Part shown: piece by piece, positions 33,944-44,326 of the stretch
Position numbering within the stretch: position 1 is the first letter of the stretch
How the letters are laid out: each line of letters opens with the position of its first letter
DNA from: Intrasporangium oryzae NRRL B-24470
GTDB taxonomy: Bacteria > Actinomycetota > Actinomycetes > Actinomycetales > Dermatophilaceae
Length of the DNA: 64,000 nucleotides
Direction of reading: 5' to 3'
Assembly: GCF_000576595.1 (NCBI RefSeq)
Contig: NZ_AWSA01000003.1
Coordinates: 1-64,000, forward strand
Program-made: the position numbers and the translations under genes
The notes under the pieces: generated by a model
The model's database searches: none
Seen by the model: only the letters and a program-made list of their open reading frames with translations
Told to the model about the DNA's origin: nothing

Positions 33944-34548
33944 CGCAGTCCGACCCGCCGCTCGACGCCGACCGGGCGGACGTCCGTGAGCGAGCTCATG
34001 ACGTGGTCGACGATGCCGTATGCCGCTGCCTCCTCGGCGCTGAACCAGCGGTCCCGCTCGCTGTCGAGGGTGATCTGCTCGACGGTCTGGCCCGTGTTGT
34101 CGGCCTGGAGCTCGTTGACACGCCGCTTGACGGCCGCGAGGTTCGCCGCCTGCACCTCCACGTCGGCCGCGGTTCCCTGGATCCCGGCCGAGGGCTGGTG
34201 CATCATGACCCGCGCGTTGGGCAGGGCGTAGCGCTTGCCGGGGGTCCCGGCCCCGAGGAGGAACTGCCCCATGCTCGCGGCGAGCCCCAGCGCGAGCGTG
34301 CTGACGTCGTTGGGGATGACGCGCATCGTGTCGTAGATCGCGAGGCCGGCCGTGACCGAGCCGCCGGGCGAGTTGATGTAGAGGCTGATGTCGGCCCGGG
34401 GGTCACGGGCCGAGAGGAGCAGCAGCTGGGCGGTGATCCGGTTGGCGACGGGGTCGTCGACCTCTGCGCCAAGCACGATGATCCGCTGGTGGAGCAGCTG
34501 CATCGACAGCTGGTCGTCGAGCGGGCCGGGGGCGAGTGTCTCTGTCAT
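33940..34548 (-). CDS. clpP: ATP-dependent Clp protease proteolytic subunit (first of pair)
   Basis: 202 aa. Ser in [10 protein letters not shown], His in VMMHQPSAG and Asp in ITLDSERD make the triad; the sequence is of ordinary ClpP length. Start ATG 34548 has CACGCT 6 nt upstream, a leaderless arrangement; the longer frame to 34635 is not supported. Paired TCTGCC/GGCAGA half-sites lie 43-72 nt upstream. The pair resembles the conditionally expressed clpP3-clpP4 operon of Streptomyces rather than housekeeping clpP1-clpP2, which normally neighbour tig/clpX (not seen here). Confidence 0.93.
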   Translation of the reverse strand: MTETLAPGPLDDQLSMQLLHQRIIVLGAEVDDPVANRITAQLLLLSARDPRADISLYINSPGGSVTAGLAIYDTMRVIPNDVSTLALGLAASMGQFLLGAGTPGKRYALPNARVMMHQPSAGIQGTAADVEVQAANLAAVKRRVNELQADNTGQTVEQITLDSERDRWFSAEEAAAYGIVDHVMSSLTDVRPVGVERRVGLR

Positions 34549-34554
34549 CACCCC

Positions 34555-34560
34555 AGCGTG
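34555..34560 (-). promoter_or_regulatory. -10-like box (CACGCT) of the clpP operon
   Basis: CACGCT, 6 nt before ATG 34548; non-consensus first base would fit an activator-dependent promoter. Confidence 0.4.
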
Positions 34561-34590
34561 CGACCACCGGGCCGGGACCGGCCAGGAGGA

Positions 34591-34620
34591 TCTGCCGGGG
34601 GCGAATCCGCCCACGGCAGA
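34591..34620. promoter_or_regulatory. Candidate PopR/ClgR operator: TCTGCC ... GGCAGA dyad
   Basis: TCTGCC (34591-34596) and GGCAGA (34615-34620), with an inner GGGCG-N4-CGCCC dyad, upstream of clpP. From memory Streptomyces PopR recognises TCTGCC-N3-GGCAGA; here the half-sites match but the spacing is 18. Confidence 0.5.
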
Positions 34621-34639
34621 AGCGGACCCGGCCACGCGC

Positions 34640-35863
34640 TCAGGCGAGGGCGATCGTCAGCTCGAGGATCGTCTGGGGATCGTCGAGCCGGTCGCCGTAG
34701 AGCTCGCGGAGCTGCCCGAGCCGGTAGCGCACCGTCTGCGGGTGGACGAAGAGCTCGGCGGCGATGTGGTCGCGGCGCCCGTGGTTGAGCAGCCATGAGC
34801 GGAGCGTCTCGGTCAGCTTGTCGGCCACGGTCGGCCGCAGCGCGGACAGCGGCGCGAGCACCCGGGCGCGCAGGTCGGCGAGCGCCAGGGGGTCAGCGGC
34901 GAGGAGCAGGCTCGCGAGGTGCTCGTCGGTGTCGACGGGTCGTCCCCCGGCCTGGTCGCCGCCGAGGCCCAGCCGCCGGGCCCGGACCGCGCGGTCGAAG
35001 GAGGCCGAGACGCTCGCCCAGGGCGAGGCCGGGCCGACGACGGCGTCGCTGCCCTGCAGGTCGGACCGCAGCCGGGCGCGGGCCGCACCCCCGGCGTCGG
35101 GGACGAGGAGGACGACGTCGCCCTCGGGCAGCCCGGGCACGTCGTCGCCGGGGGCGAGCGTGCGGGGGTCGAGGCGCGCGAGCAGACCGCGGACCCGCCG
35201 TTCGGGCACGAGGACGGCGGTGAGCGAGCGGGGCGGCACCCACTCGGCCCGCTGGGCGGCCGCGCCGAGGACGTCGGCCGGGGCACCCCCGATGAGCGAC
35301 TGGGCGAGGCGCTCGAGGTGACGGGCGCGCACGCGTCCGCTCTGGGCGAGCTCGTCGGCGTGGCCCGACACGCTCGCGGCGGAGAGCTGGTCGATGTAGG
35401 CGAAGACGAGCTCGGCGAAGCGGGCCACGGTCCCCGAGTCGAGCCCGCCCGCGACTCCGGCCGATGAGAAGTGCTGCCAGGACACCCGCGCCCCGACCCG
35501 GTAGGCCGCGAGGAGCGCGTCGAGCGACCGGCCGCTCCGCGCCTCTCCGCGCCCGAGCCGGTAGGCGCCCTCGAGGGCGGGCCCGACGGGACGCGACGGG
35601 CCGGACCCGCTCGGCCTCGAGGCGAGGTCGAGGAAGCCGCCGAGGGCGAGCTGGACCGCGCTGGCGATCGTCTGCCCCATGGCGCCGCGCAGCGCCCCCG
35701 CGTAGCCGGGGACCTCGGCCGTGATCGCCTCGACCGTGCGGTCGGCCACGGCGGGCAGCTCGGCGCGCAGCGTCGCCATGACGGCGGGGTCGAGGGCGAG
35801 CTCGGCCCCCTTGCCCAGCTCGGAGGGGCGACCATCGGTTCCACGTGCCTTCGCCGGTGTCAT
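34640..35863 (-). CDS. PucR/CdaR-family transcriptional regulator
   Basis: 407 aa. The C-terminal PucR HTH domain is clear (LTETLRSWLLNHGRRDHIAAELFVHPQTVRYRLGQLRELYG, about residues 355-395); a GGDEF-related central region and a helical N-terminal sensor precede it. Start ATG 35863 follows GGAG at 7 nt. Divergent from the ferredoxin-reductase/desaturase genes, which it probably regulates. Confidence 0.88.
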   Translation of the reverse strand: MTPAKARGTDGRPSELGKGAELALDPAVMATLRAELPAVADRTVEAITAEVPGYAGALRGAMGQTIASAVQLALGGFLDLASRPSGSGPSRPVGPALEGAYRLGRGEARSGRSLDALLAAYRVGARVSWQHFSSAGVAGGLDSGTVARFAELVFAYIDQLSAASVSGHADELAQSGRVRARHLERLAQSLIGGAPADVLGAAAQRAEWVPPRSLTAVLVPERRVRGLLARLDPRTLAPGDDVPGLPEGDVVLLVPDAGGAARARLRSDLQGSDAVVGPASPWASVSASFDRAVRARRLGLGGDQAGGRPVDTDEHLASLLLAADPLALADLRARVLAPLSALRPTVADKLTETLRSWLLNHGRRDHIAAELFVHPQTVRYRLGQLRELYGDRLDDPQTILELTIALA

Positions 35864-35958
35864 GTCATCTCCATAGTTGTTCCCAGCGAACAAAACAGTC
35901 GATCCGATTCACGCCGATAGCGCAGGTCTTGCACCACCGAGCGTAAGACGATGGATCC
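35864..35958. promoter_or_regulatory. Divergent promoter region, PucR regulator / desaturase genes
   Basis: 95 nt, relatively AT-rich (AACAAAACAG near 35888). Plus strand has GCGTAAGAC about 9 nt before ATG 35959 as a possible -10. No clear dyad identified. Confidence 0.35.
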
Positions 35959-37593
35959 ATGACCACAACCGTCGGGCGACCGGGCACCTTGGCCGCCACC
36001 CTGGCCGACACCGAGGCCTTCACCGACAGCGCCGTCAACGGAGCCGACACTGCGGCCGACACTGCGGCCGACACTGCGGCCGACACTGCGGCCGACACTG
36101 CGGCCGACACTGCGGCCGACACTGCGGCCGACACTGCGGCCGACACTGCGGCCGACACTGCGGCCGACACTGCGGCCGACACTGCGGCCGACACTGCGGC
36201 CGACACTGCGGCCGACACTGCGGCCGACACTGCGGCCGACACTGCGGCCGACACTGCGGCCGACACTGCGGCCGACACTGCGGCCGACACTGCGGCCGAC
36301 ACTGCGGCCGACACTGCGGCCGACACTGCGGCCGACACTGCGGCCGACACTGCGGCCGACACTGCGGCCGACACTGCGGCCGACACTGCGGCCGACACTG
36401 CGGCCGACACTGCGGCCGACACTGCGGCCGACACTGCGGCCGACACTGCGGCCGACACTGCGGCCGACACTGCGGCCGACACTGCGGCCGACACTGCGGC
36501 CGACACTGCGGCCGACGCGACCCGGCGGCCGACCCTTCGTCTCCGCGACCGGCTCGTGCGCCTCGCCGAGCTCGCGGTGACGCCCCTGCTCCCGAGCGAC
36601 TTCCTCGACGTCGTCGACCCTCTGCTCTCGGGTGCCGACCTCCGCGGCCGCATCGAGGCGATCGAGCCCGAGACCGCCGACGCCGCGACGATCACGATCC
36701 GTCCGGGTCGCGGCTGGCGCGGCCACGTCCCCGGTCAGTACGTCCGCATCGGCGTCGACGTCGACGGGGTCCGGCAGTGGCGCGCCTACTCCGTCACCTC
36801 CCCGGCCGACCGCTCCGACGGCCGCTTCACGATCACCGTCAAGGCGATCCCCGACGGCGTCGTCAGCAACCACCTCGTCCGCGAGGCTCGCGCCGGCACC
36901 GTCATCCAGCTCGACCAGGCGACGGGCGAGTTCGTCCTCCCGACGCCGGCTCCCCGCCGCCTCCTTTTCGTCACCGCCGGGAGCGGCATCACCCCCGTGA
37001 TGGGCATCCTCCGGTCGTATGCCGCCGAGCTGGCCGACGTCGTCGTCGTCCACTCCGCGCCCTCCCGCGCCGACGTCATCTTCGGGGCCGACCTCGCCGA
37101 GCTCGCCGCCGACGACCGCATCACCCTGACCACGATCCACACCGACGCCGAGGGCCTGCTCGACACCGAGCGCCTCGAGCGGCTCGTTCCCGACCTCGCC
37201 GAGCGTGAGACGTGGGCGTGTGGCCCGACGGGGCTGCTCGACCTCCTCGAGGAGCACTGGGCCGCACGCGGTTTCGCCGACCGGATCCACACCGAGCGGT
37301 TCCGTCCGACGATCGTCGTCACCGGCGAGGGCGGCCGGGTGAGCTTCACGCGCAGCGGCACCACCGTCGAGGCCGACGGGGCGACGCCGATCCTCGACGC
37401 CGCCGAGGCCGCCGGGGTCCTCATGCCCTCCGGGTGCCGGATGGGCATCTGCTTCGGCTGCGTCCTGCCGCTGCGCGAGGGCGCGGTCCGCGACCTGCGC
37501 AACGGCGAGCTGACGACAGCCGTCCCCGGAGACGGCGTCCGCATCCAGACCTGCATCTCGGCCGCCGCCGGCGCCTGCCACATCGACCACTGA
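35959..37593 (+). CDS. Ferredoxin-type oxidoreductase (FAD/NAD/2Fe-2S) with an N-terminal (ADTA)39 repeat
   Basis: 544 aa. Residues 29-184 are 39 perfect ADTA units. The enzyme proper starts about residue 190: FAD-binding barrel (VPGQYVRIG, WRAYSVTSP), NAD(P)-binding domain (LFVTAGSGITPVMGILRS, WACGPTGLLD) and a plant-type 2Fe-2S domain with Cys in GCRMGICFGC and a final Cys in QTCISAAAG. Without the repeat it matches the size of Rv3230c (about 380 aa), the electron donor of the mycobacterial stearoyl-CoA desaturase DesA3. It should pass electrons from NAD(P)H to the desaturase 103 nt downstream. No signal peptide. Confidence 0.9.
   Translation: MTTTVGRPGTLAATLADTEAFTDSAVNGADTAADTAADTAADTAADTAADTAADTAADTAADTAADTAADTAADTAADTAADTAADTAADTAADTAADTAADTAADTAADTAADTAADTAADTAADTAADTAADTAADTAADTAADTAADTAADTAADTAADTAADTAADTAADTAADTAADTAADATRRPTLRLRDRLVRLAELAVTPLLPSDFLDVVDPLLSGADLRGRIEAIEPETADAATITIRPGRGWRGHVPGQYVRIGVDVDGVRQWRAYSVTSPADRSDGRFTITVKAIPDGVVSNHLVREARAGTVIQLDQATGEFVLPTPAPRRLLFVTAGSGITPVMGILRSYAAELADVVVVHSAPSRADVIFGADLAELAADDRITLTTIHTDAEGLLDTERLERLVPDLAERETWACGPTGLLDLLEEHWAARGFADRIHTERFRPTIVVTGEGGRVSFTRSGTTVEADGATPILDAAEAAGVLMPSGCRMGICFGCVLPLREGAVRDLRNGELTTAVPGDGVRIQTCISAAAGACHIDH
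36043..36510. repeat. Perfect 12-bp tandem repeat, 39 copies, within a coding sequence
   Basis: Unit GCCGACACTGCG repeated 39 times without a mismatch plus half a unit (36511-36516). Each unit encodes ADTA, so gain or loss of units keeps the reading frame. Identity of all copies points to recent slippage or unequal recombination. Confidence 0.97.
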
Positions 37594-37696
37594 GCCGCCC
37601 CCGGGCCGGCCTCCGAGCCACGCGCCGACCGGGCCGGGCAGCGAGAGCCGGCACAGCGGCATACCGAACCTGTTGAACCCGAAGGGAACCCACATC

Positions 37697-38836
37697 GTGA
37701 CCGTCCTCCAGAAGAAGGCCGACAACCCCATCGCCCACCTCACGCCCGAGGACATCGAGCAGATCGGCATCGAGCTCGACGCGATCCGGCAGGACGTCAT
37801 CGACACGCGCGGCGCCCGCGACGCGGAGTACATCCGCAAGGTCATCAAGACCCAGCGCACCCTCGAGATGGGCAGCCGCGCGATCCTGCTCGTCTCGCTC
37901 TTCCCGCCGGCGTGGGTCGTCGGCACGGTCGGCCTGTCGATCGCGAAGATCATCGAGAACATGGAGATCGGCCACAACGTCATGCACGGCCAGTGGGACT
38001 GGATGCGTGACCCGAAGATCCACTCGACGACGTGGGAGTGGGACAACGCGAGCCCGTCCGAGCAGTGGAAGCACTCGCACAACGAGCTCCACCACACGTA
38101 CACCAACGTCATCGGCAAGGACAACGACCTCGGCTACGGCATCATGCGCGTCGACGAGGACCAGCGCTGGGTGCCGATGCACCTCGGGCAGCCGCTGTGG
38201 AACTTCCTCAACGCGTGCTTCTTCGAGTACGGCATCGCCGCCTACGACCTCGAGCTCGGCAAGAACCTCGCGACCCCCGAACGCCGTCGCGACCCCGAGT
38301 TCCGGGCCCGCGCCAAGCAGGTGCTGCGCAAGATCCGGCGTCAGGCGACGAAGGACTACGTCATCCACCCGATCCTGTCCGGGCCGTCGTTCCTGCACAC
38401 CATCGCGGCGAACTTCACCGCCAACCTCGTGCGCAACCTCTGGACGCACTCGGTCATCATGTGCGGCCACTTCCCCGAGGGCGTCGAGACCTTCGAGCGC
38501 AGGTCGATCGTCGGCGAGACCCGCGGCGAGTGGTACCTGCGCCAGATGCTCGGCTCGGCCAACATCAGCGGCAGCACGGCGATGCACTTCATGACCGGCA
38601 ACCTCAGCTTCCAGATCGAGCACCACCTCTTCCCCGACCTGCCGAGCAACCGCTACCAGGAGATCGCGCCCAAGGTGAAGGCCCTCTTCGACAAGTATGA
38701 CCTCACGTACACGACCGGCGCGCTGCCCGTGCAGGTCGGCTCGGCGTGGCGCAAGATCATCCGGCTCTCGCTGCCCAACGACTTCTCCGTCGCCGCCCTC
38801 GTGCGCCGCACCCCCACGAGCCGCGCAGCCGCCTGA
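37697..38836 (+). CDS. Membrane fatty-acid (acyl-CoA) desaturase
   Basis: 379 aa. The three histidine boxes are HNVMHGQWDW, HSHNELHHTYTN and QIEHHLFP, as in membrane di-iron acyl-lipid/acyl-CoA desaturases; hydrophobic segments lie between (SRAILLVSLFPPAWVVGTVGL and a less marked second hairpin). It introduces a double bond into membrane acyl chains using O2 and electrons from the upstream oxidoreductase. GTG 37697 has GAAGGGA upstream; TTG 37673 is the alternative. Resembles DesA3 of mycobacteria in neighbourhood and motifs. Confidence 0.92.
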   Translation: MTVLQKKADNPIAHLTPEDIEQIGIELDAIRQDVIDTRGARDAEYIRKVIKTQRTLEMGSRAILLVSLFPPAWVVGTVGLSIAKIIENMEIGHNVMHGQWDWMRDPKIHSTTWEWDNASPSEQWKHSHNELHHTYTNVIGKDNDLGYGIMRVDEDQRWVPMHLGQPLWNFLNACFFEYGIAAYDLELGKNLATPERRRDPEFRARAKQVLRKIRRQATKDYVIHPILSGPSFLHTIAANFTANLVRNLWTHSVIMCGHFPEGVETFERRSIVGETRGEWYLRQMLGSANISGSTAMHFMTGNLSFQIEHHLFPDLPSNRYQEIAPKVKALFDKYDLTYTTGALPVQVGSAWRKIIRLSLPNDFSVAALVRRTPTSRAAA

Positions 38837-38846
38837 CCGGGCCTGA

Positions 38847-41195
<2,349 letters not shown>

Positions 41196-41201
41196 CCGGG
41201 C

Positions 41202-41248
41202 GTGAGTGAGGCCCCGGACGTGGTGGATGCGTCCGGGGCCTCACTCAC
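41202..41248. terminator. Bidirectional terminator hairpin, 19-bp perfect stem
   Basis: Arms 41202-41220 and 41230-41248 with a 9-nt loop, between convergent katG and the O-methyltransferase gene. Confidence 0.8.
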
Positions 41249-41264
41249 CGTCCGGGCCCTGTCC

Positions 41265-41918
41265 TCACCGCTTGCGGGCCACGGTCAGGCCGTCGAAGGC
41301 GGTCAGCACGACGGCCTCGACCCGCGCGTCGGCCGCGACGAGGTCGTTGAAGGCGCGCAGCGCCTCGGTGTTCGCGTCGTCGGCGTCGGGCTCGACGACC
41401 CGACCGCTCCACAGCACGTTGTCCACGACGAGCAGCCCTCCGGGGCGCACCCGGGGCACGAGCTCGGCCCAGTAGGCGGCATACCCCGGCTTGTCGGCGT
41501 CGATGAAGGCGAGGTCGATCGTCGGCTCCGTCGGGAGGGAGCGGAGCGTGTCGAGCGCGGGCGCGAGGCGCAGCTCGATCCGCTCCGCGAGGCCAGCCGC
41601 CGCCCAGGCGCGCCTGCCGACGGCGGTCCACTCCTCGCTGATGTCGCAGCACAGCAGGGAGCCGCCCTCGGCCAGGCCGCGGGCGATGCAGAGGCTCGAG
41701 TAGCCGGTGAAGGTCCCCACCTCGACGGCGCGTCGTGCGCCGACCAGCCGGGTCAGCATGGTGAGCAGCTGGCCCTCGTCCTCACCGACCTGCATGCCTG
41801 CGGGGTCGCCGAGGGCCGCCGTCTCGGACCGGAGCCGCCGCATCACCTCGTCCGTCCGCCAGCTGCCGTGCTCGACCGCGTAGGCCCTGACCTCGTCCGT
41901 CACCGTGAAGCTGCGCAT
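41265..41918 (-). CDS. SAM-dependent O-methyltransferase (caffeoyl-CoA OMT type)
   Basis: 217 aa. SAM-binding motif VEVGTFTGYSSLCIARGL (about residues 63-80), DISEEWTAVGR, the metal-binding AFIDADKPGYAAYW and VVDNVLWSGRV. Methylates a catechol-type hydroxyl with a divalent metal; substrate unknown. Start ATG 41918 has TAGCGT 7 nt upstream; the longer frame is unsupported. Confidence 0.9.
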   Translation of the reverse strand: MRSFTVTDEVRAYAVEHGSWRTDEVMRRLRSETAALGDPAGMQVGEDEGQLLTMLTRLVGARRAVEVGTFTGYSSLCIARGLAEGGSLLCCDISEEWTAVGRRAWAAAGLAERIELRLAPALDTLRSLPTEPTIDLAFIDADKPGYAAYWAELVPRVRPGGLLVVDNVLWSGRVVEPDADDANTEALRAFNDLVAADARVEAVVLTAFDGLTVARKR

Positions 41919-41925
41919 GACACCG

Positions 41926-41931
41926 ACGCTA
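41926..41931 (-). promoter_or_regulatory. -10 box (TAGCGT) of the O-methyltransferase gene
   Basis: TAGCGT, 7 nt before ATG 41918, leaderless. Confidence 0.5.
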
Positions 41932-42026
41932 CGGCAGCACGCAGCGGGATCGGCCGAACGGGCGCCGCCCGCCCGATCCGTGAGGCCGACACACCGCTCC
42001 CGGCCCGAATCGGCCGTTTCGCGTGG

Positions 42027-42032
42027 TAGGAA
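42027..42032 (+). promoter_or_regulatory. -10-like box (TAGGAA) of the DUF2207 gene
   Basis: TAGGAA, 5 nt before ATG 42038. Confidence 0.4.
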
Positions 42033-42037
42033 CACGC

Positions 42038-43789
42038 ATGGACTGGTTCGCCCCGCCGCGTGCGTTCGCCCCGCTCGTCCGCCCGGCCGCAGCCCTCCTG
42101 CTCTGCGCCGGGGCCGTCACGGCGGTCGCCGCAGCGGTCGACGGCTACCAGCGGTCCAGCGCCGACTTCGTGGCGATCCCGCAGTACCGCGTGGAGTCGC
42201 TGCTCGCGCGCTACGTGCTCGGCCGCGCGCCCGACGGCTCGGCCCGGCTCGACGCGACCGACCTCGTCCGCCTCACCTTCCTCTCGTCCGACCCGGCCAC
42301 CCCGGAGGGCCGGCGCGAGCACGCCTTCGTCCGCGTCCTCCCGACGACACTCGACGGGCTGAGGCGCCCGGTCCAGGTTCTCGGTGTCGAGGACGGCTCC
42401 GGACGGGTGCTTCCCTGGACCACGACCGTCGACGGCGAGGGCGTCCACGTCCGCGTCGTCGACCCGGACCCCACCCCCGGACAGCCGGCCACCTACGTCA
42501 TCCACTACACGGCCGACGGCGTGGCCCGGAGCGACGGCGGCGGGCAGGTGCTCGAGTGGGACGTCACGGGTCGCGACTGGGCCCGCTCGATCCCGGAGGT
42601 GAGCGCCCAGCTCACGACCTCGGCCGAGCTCACCGGGGTGCTCGACGACGCCGACGGCTCCACGCCTCCGGTGACGGTCAGCGCGAGCGGGGTCGGTCCG
42701 CACGAGGCCGTCCTGCTGCGAGCCGGCATCCACGGCACGCGTTTCACCGAACCTGCCGCCGACCCGCAGGACGAGCAGGCCCGGGCCACCGTGCTCGCGA
42801 TCGGCGGCGCAGCCCTCCTTCTCGCGGGAGCCACCGCGGCGCTGGCCGCCGCTCATCACCGCCGTCGACGCGTCGGCCCCGCCGCGGCCCGGCCCTCGGT
42901 CCCGGGCGGGCTGTCGCCCGCCCTGGCCGGGAGCCTGCTCGGGCGCCCCGCCCGCGGCATCGTCGGCCAGCTCCTCGACGCCGCCGTCACGGACCACGTC
43001 CGGCTGCGGCCCGGCGACCAGGACGTCCTCGTCGAGACGGTCGCCCTCCCGCAAGACCTCAGCCCCGAGGCCGAGCTCGCCCTGTCGGTCCTGGCCCCGC
43101 CGCGACCCGGGCGGCCGCAGTCGGTCCGTGCGGGGCTGGACGTCGCCGACAGCGACGCCCTGACCCGGGTCCGCGACGCCGCGATCGGTGCGGGCCTGCT
43201 CGAGCGGCCCGACGTGGCCCGGGCCGACCGCTCGCTCGTCCTCGTGGGACTGGTCGCGGCCGTGGGCATCTCCTGGCTCGCGCACTCGACCGGCGTGAGC
43301 TTCGCCGTGGGCGCGACCGCCCTCGTCATGGTGCTCGGCGCCCTCGGTGTGGTCCACGGCGTGCTCCACGCCTGGCGGTCGGTGACCCCGCGAGGCGTCG
43401 AGACGCTGCGGCAGCTCCGAGGGCTGACGGCCTACCTCACGAGCGCGCAGGACGACCGGATCGCGGCTCTCCAGGAGGCCGTGGTCGATGACCACGACGT
43501 CACCGCCGCCGAGGAGGCCGACGTCCACGCGCGACTCCTGCCGTATGCCGTCGTGCTCGGTGTCGAGGACGCCTGGCTCCGCGCGACCGACACGAGCGGA
43601 GTGAGGGGCCTGGCGTGGCTGCCCGAGGGCCGACTGCGCGACATCCTCCGCGCGCTGACCGTGGGCGAGATCCCCGCACGCCTCGACCGTCGCATCCCCA
43701 CGACCCCCGGGCCGGTCAGCGCGAAGGCCCCCAGGACCTCCGGCGCCCCGGTGCAGGTCGTCACCTCCGACGCCGCAACCGGCGGCTGA
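42038..43789 (+). CDS. DUF2207 membrane protein
   Basis: 583 aa. N-terminal membrane helix (LLLCAGAVTAVAAAV), an extracellular beta domain (about 40-235), a second helix (ATVLAIGGAALLLAGATAAL), a cytoplasmic winged-helix-like region, two more helices (about 400-445) and a cytoplasmic tail. This is the DUF2207 layout (PF09972). Function unknown; probably envelope-related. Leaderless start. Confidence 0.82.
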   Translation: MDWFAPPRAFAPLVRPAAALLLCAGAVTAVAAAVDGYQRSSADFVAIPQYRVESLLARYVLGRAPDGSARLDATDLVRLTFLSSDPATPEGRREHAFVRVLPTTLDGLRRPVQVLGVEDGSGRVLPWTTTVDGEGVHVRVVDPDPTPGQPATYVIHYTADGVARSDGGGQVLEWDVTGRDWARSIPEVSAQLTTSAELTGVLDDADGSTPPVTVSASGVGPHEAVLLRAGIHGTRFTEPAADPQDEQARATVLAIGGAALLLAGATAALAAAHHRRRRVGPAAARPSVPGGLSPALAGSLLGRPARGIVGQLLDAAVTDHVRLRPGDQDVLVETVALPQDLSPEAELALSVLAPPRPGRPQSVRAGLDVADSDALTRVRDAAIGAGLLERPDVARADRSLVLVGLVAAVGISWLAHSTGVSFAVGATALVMVLGALGVVHGVLHAWRSVTPRGVETLRQLRGLTAYLTSAQDDRIAALQEAVVDDHDVTAAEEADVHARLLPYAVVLGVEDAWLRATDTSGVRGLAWLPEGRLRDILRALTVGEIPARLDRRIPTTPGPVSAKAPRTSGAPVQVVTSDAATGG

Positions 43790-43826
43790 GGGCGCCTGCC
43801 CCACACCCCGGTTCACCTTCGTCTGC

Positions 43827-43832
43827 GAGCAT
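43827..43832 (+). promoter_or_regulatory. -10-like box (GAGCAT) of the ACT-domain gene
   Basis: GAGCAT, 6 nt before ATG 43839. Confidence 0.35.
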
Positions 43833-43838
43833 GCCGCC

Positions 43839-44237
43839 ATGACCGGCATCACCGACCTCGACCAGCTGCTCGCGAGCCTCGAGCCCGAGCTGCACCCCGA
43901 ACCCTGGGTCGTCGCCGTCGTCGAGCGCGTGCCGGACGACTGCACACCGTTCGCCACGGTCGACGAGGACGAGGGCACGACCGTCGTCGTCACGGCGGCC
44001 GAGGCCGACCGGCTCGGCCTCGCCCACGACTACGTCGCAGCCCGCATCACGCTCCGCGTCCACTCGGCCCTCGAGGCCGTCGGCATGACGGCCGCCTTCT
44101 CCCGGGCGCTCGCCGACGCGGGCATGAGCTGCAACGTCATCGCCGGCTTCCACCACGACCACCTCCTCGTGCCCTGGGAGCGCGGCGCCGAGGCGGTGAC
44201 CATCCTCCGGTCGCTCGGCCGTGGCCCCGACGTCTGA
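43839..44237 (+). CDS. ACT-domain protein (DUF2241-like)
   Basis: 132 aa with two ACT-like halves: WVVAVVERVPDDCTPFATVDEDEGTTVVVT and ITLRVHSALEAVGMTAAFSRALADAGMSCNVIAGFHHDHLLVP. Such small ACT proteins bind amino acids; a regulatory role is probable. No enzyme domain is attached. Confidence 0.85.
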   Translation: MTGITDLDQLLASLEPELHPEPWVVAVVERVPDDCTPFATVDEDEGTTVVVTAAEADRLGLAHDYVAARITLRVHSALEAVGMTAAFSRALADAGMSCNVIAGFHHDHLLVPWERGAEAVTILRSLGRGPDV

Positions 44238-44326
44238 GCCCCGGGAGAGCGGGGGCCCACGTGCCGTGCGGAAGCGGGTGAGCGGCATACCCTTGCCCTG
44301 ATCTCCGCCGCAGAGGGAAGGGACCC

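Noticed and set aside
36043-36510. CRISPR array or minus-strand repeat protein
   Set aside because: Units are contiguous 12-bp copies with no spacers and no cas genes; the minus-strand Val-Gly-Arg-Ser frame is a shadow of the reductase gene.
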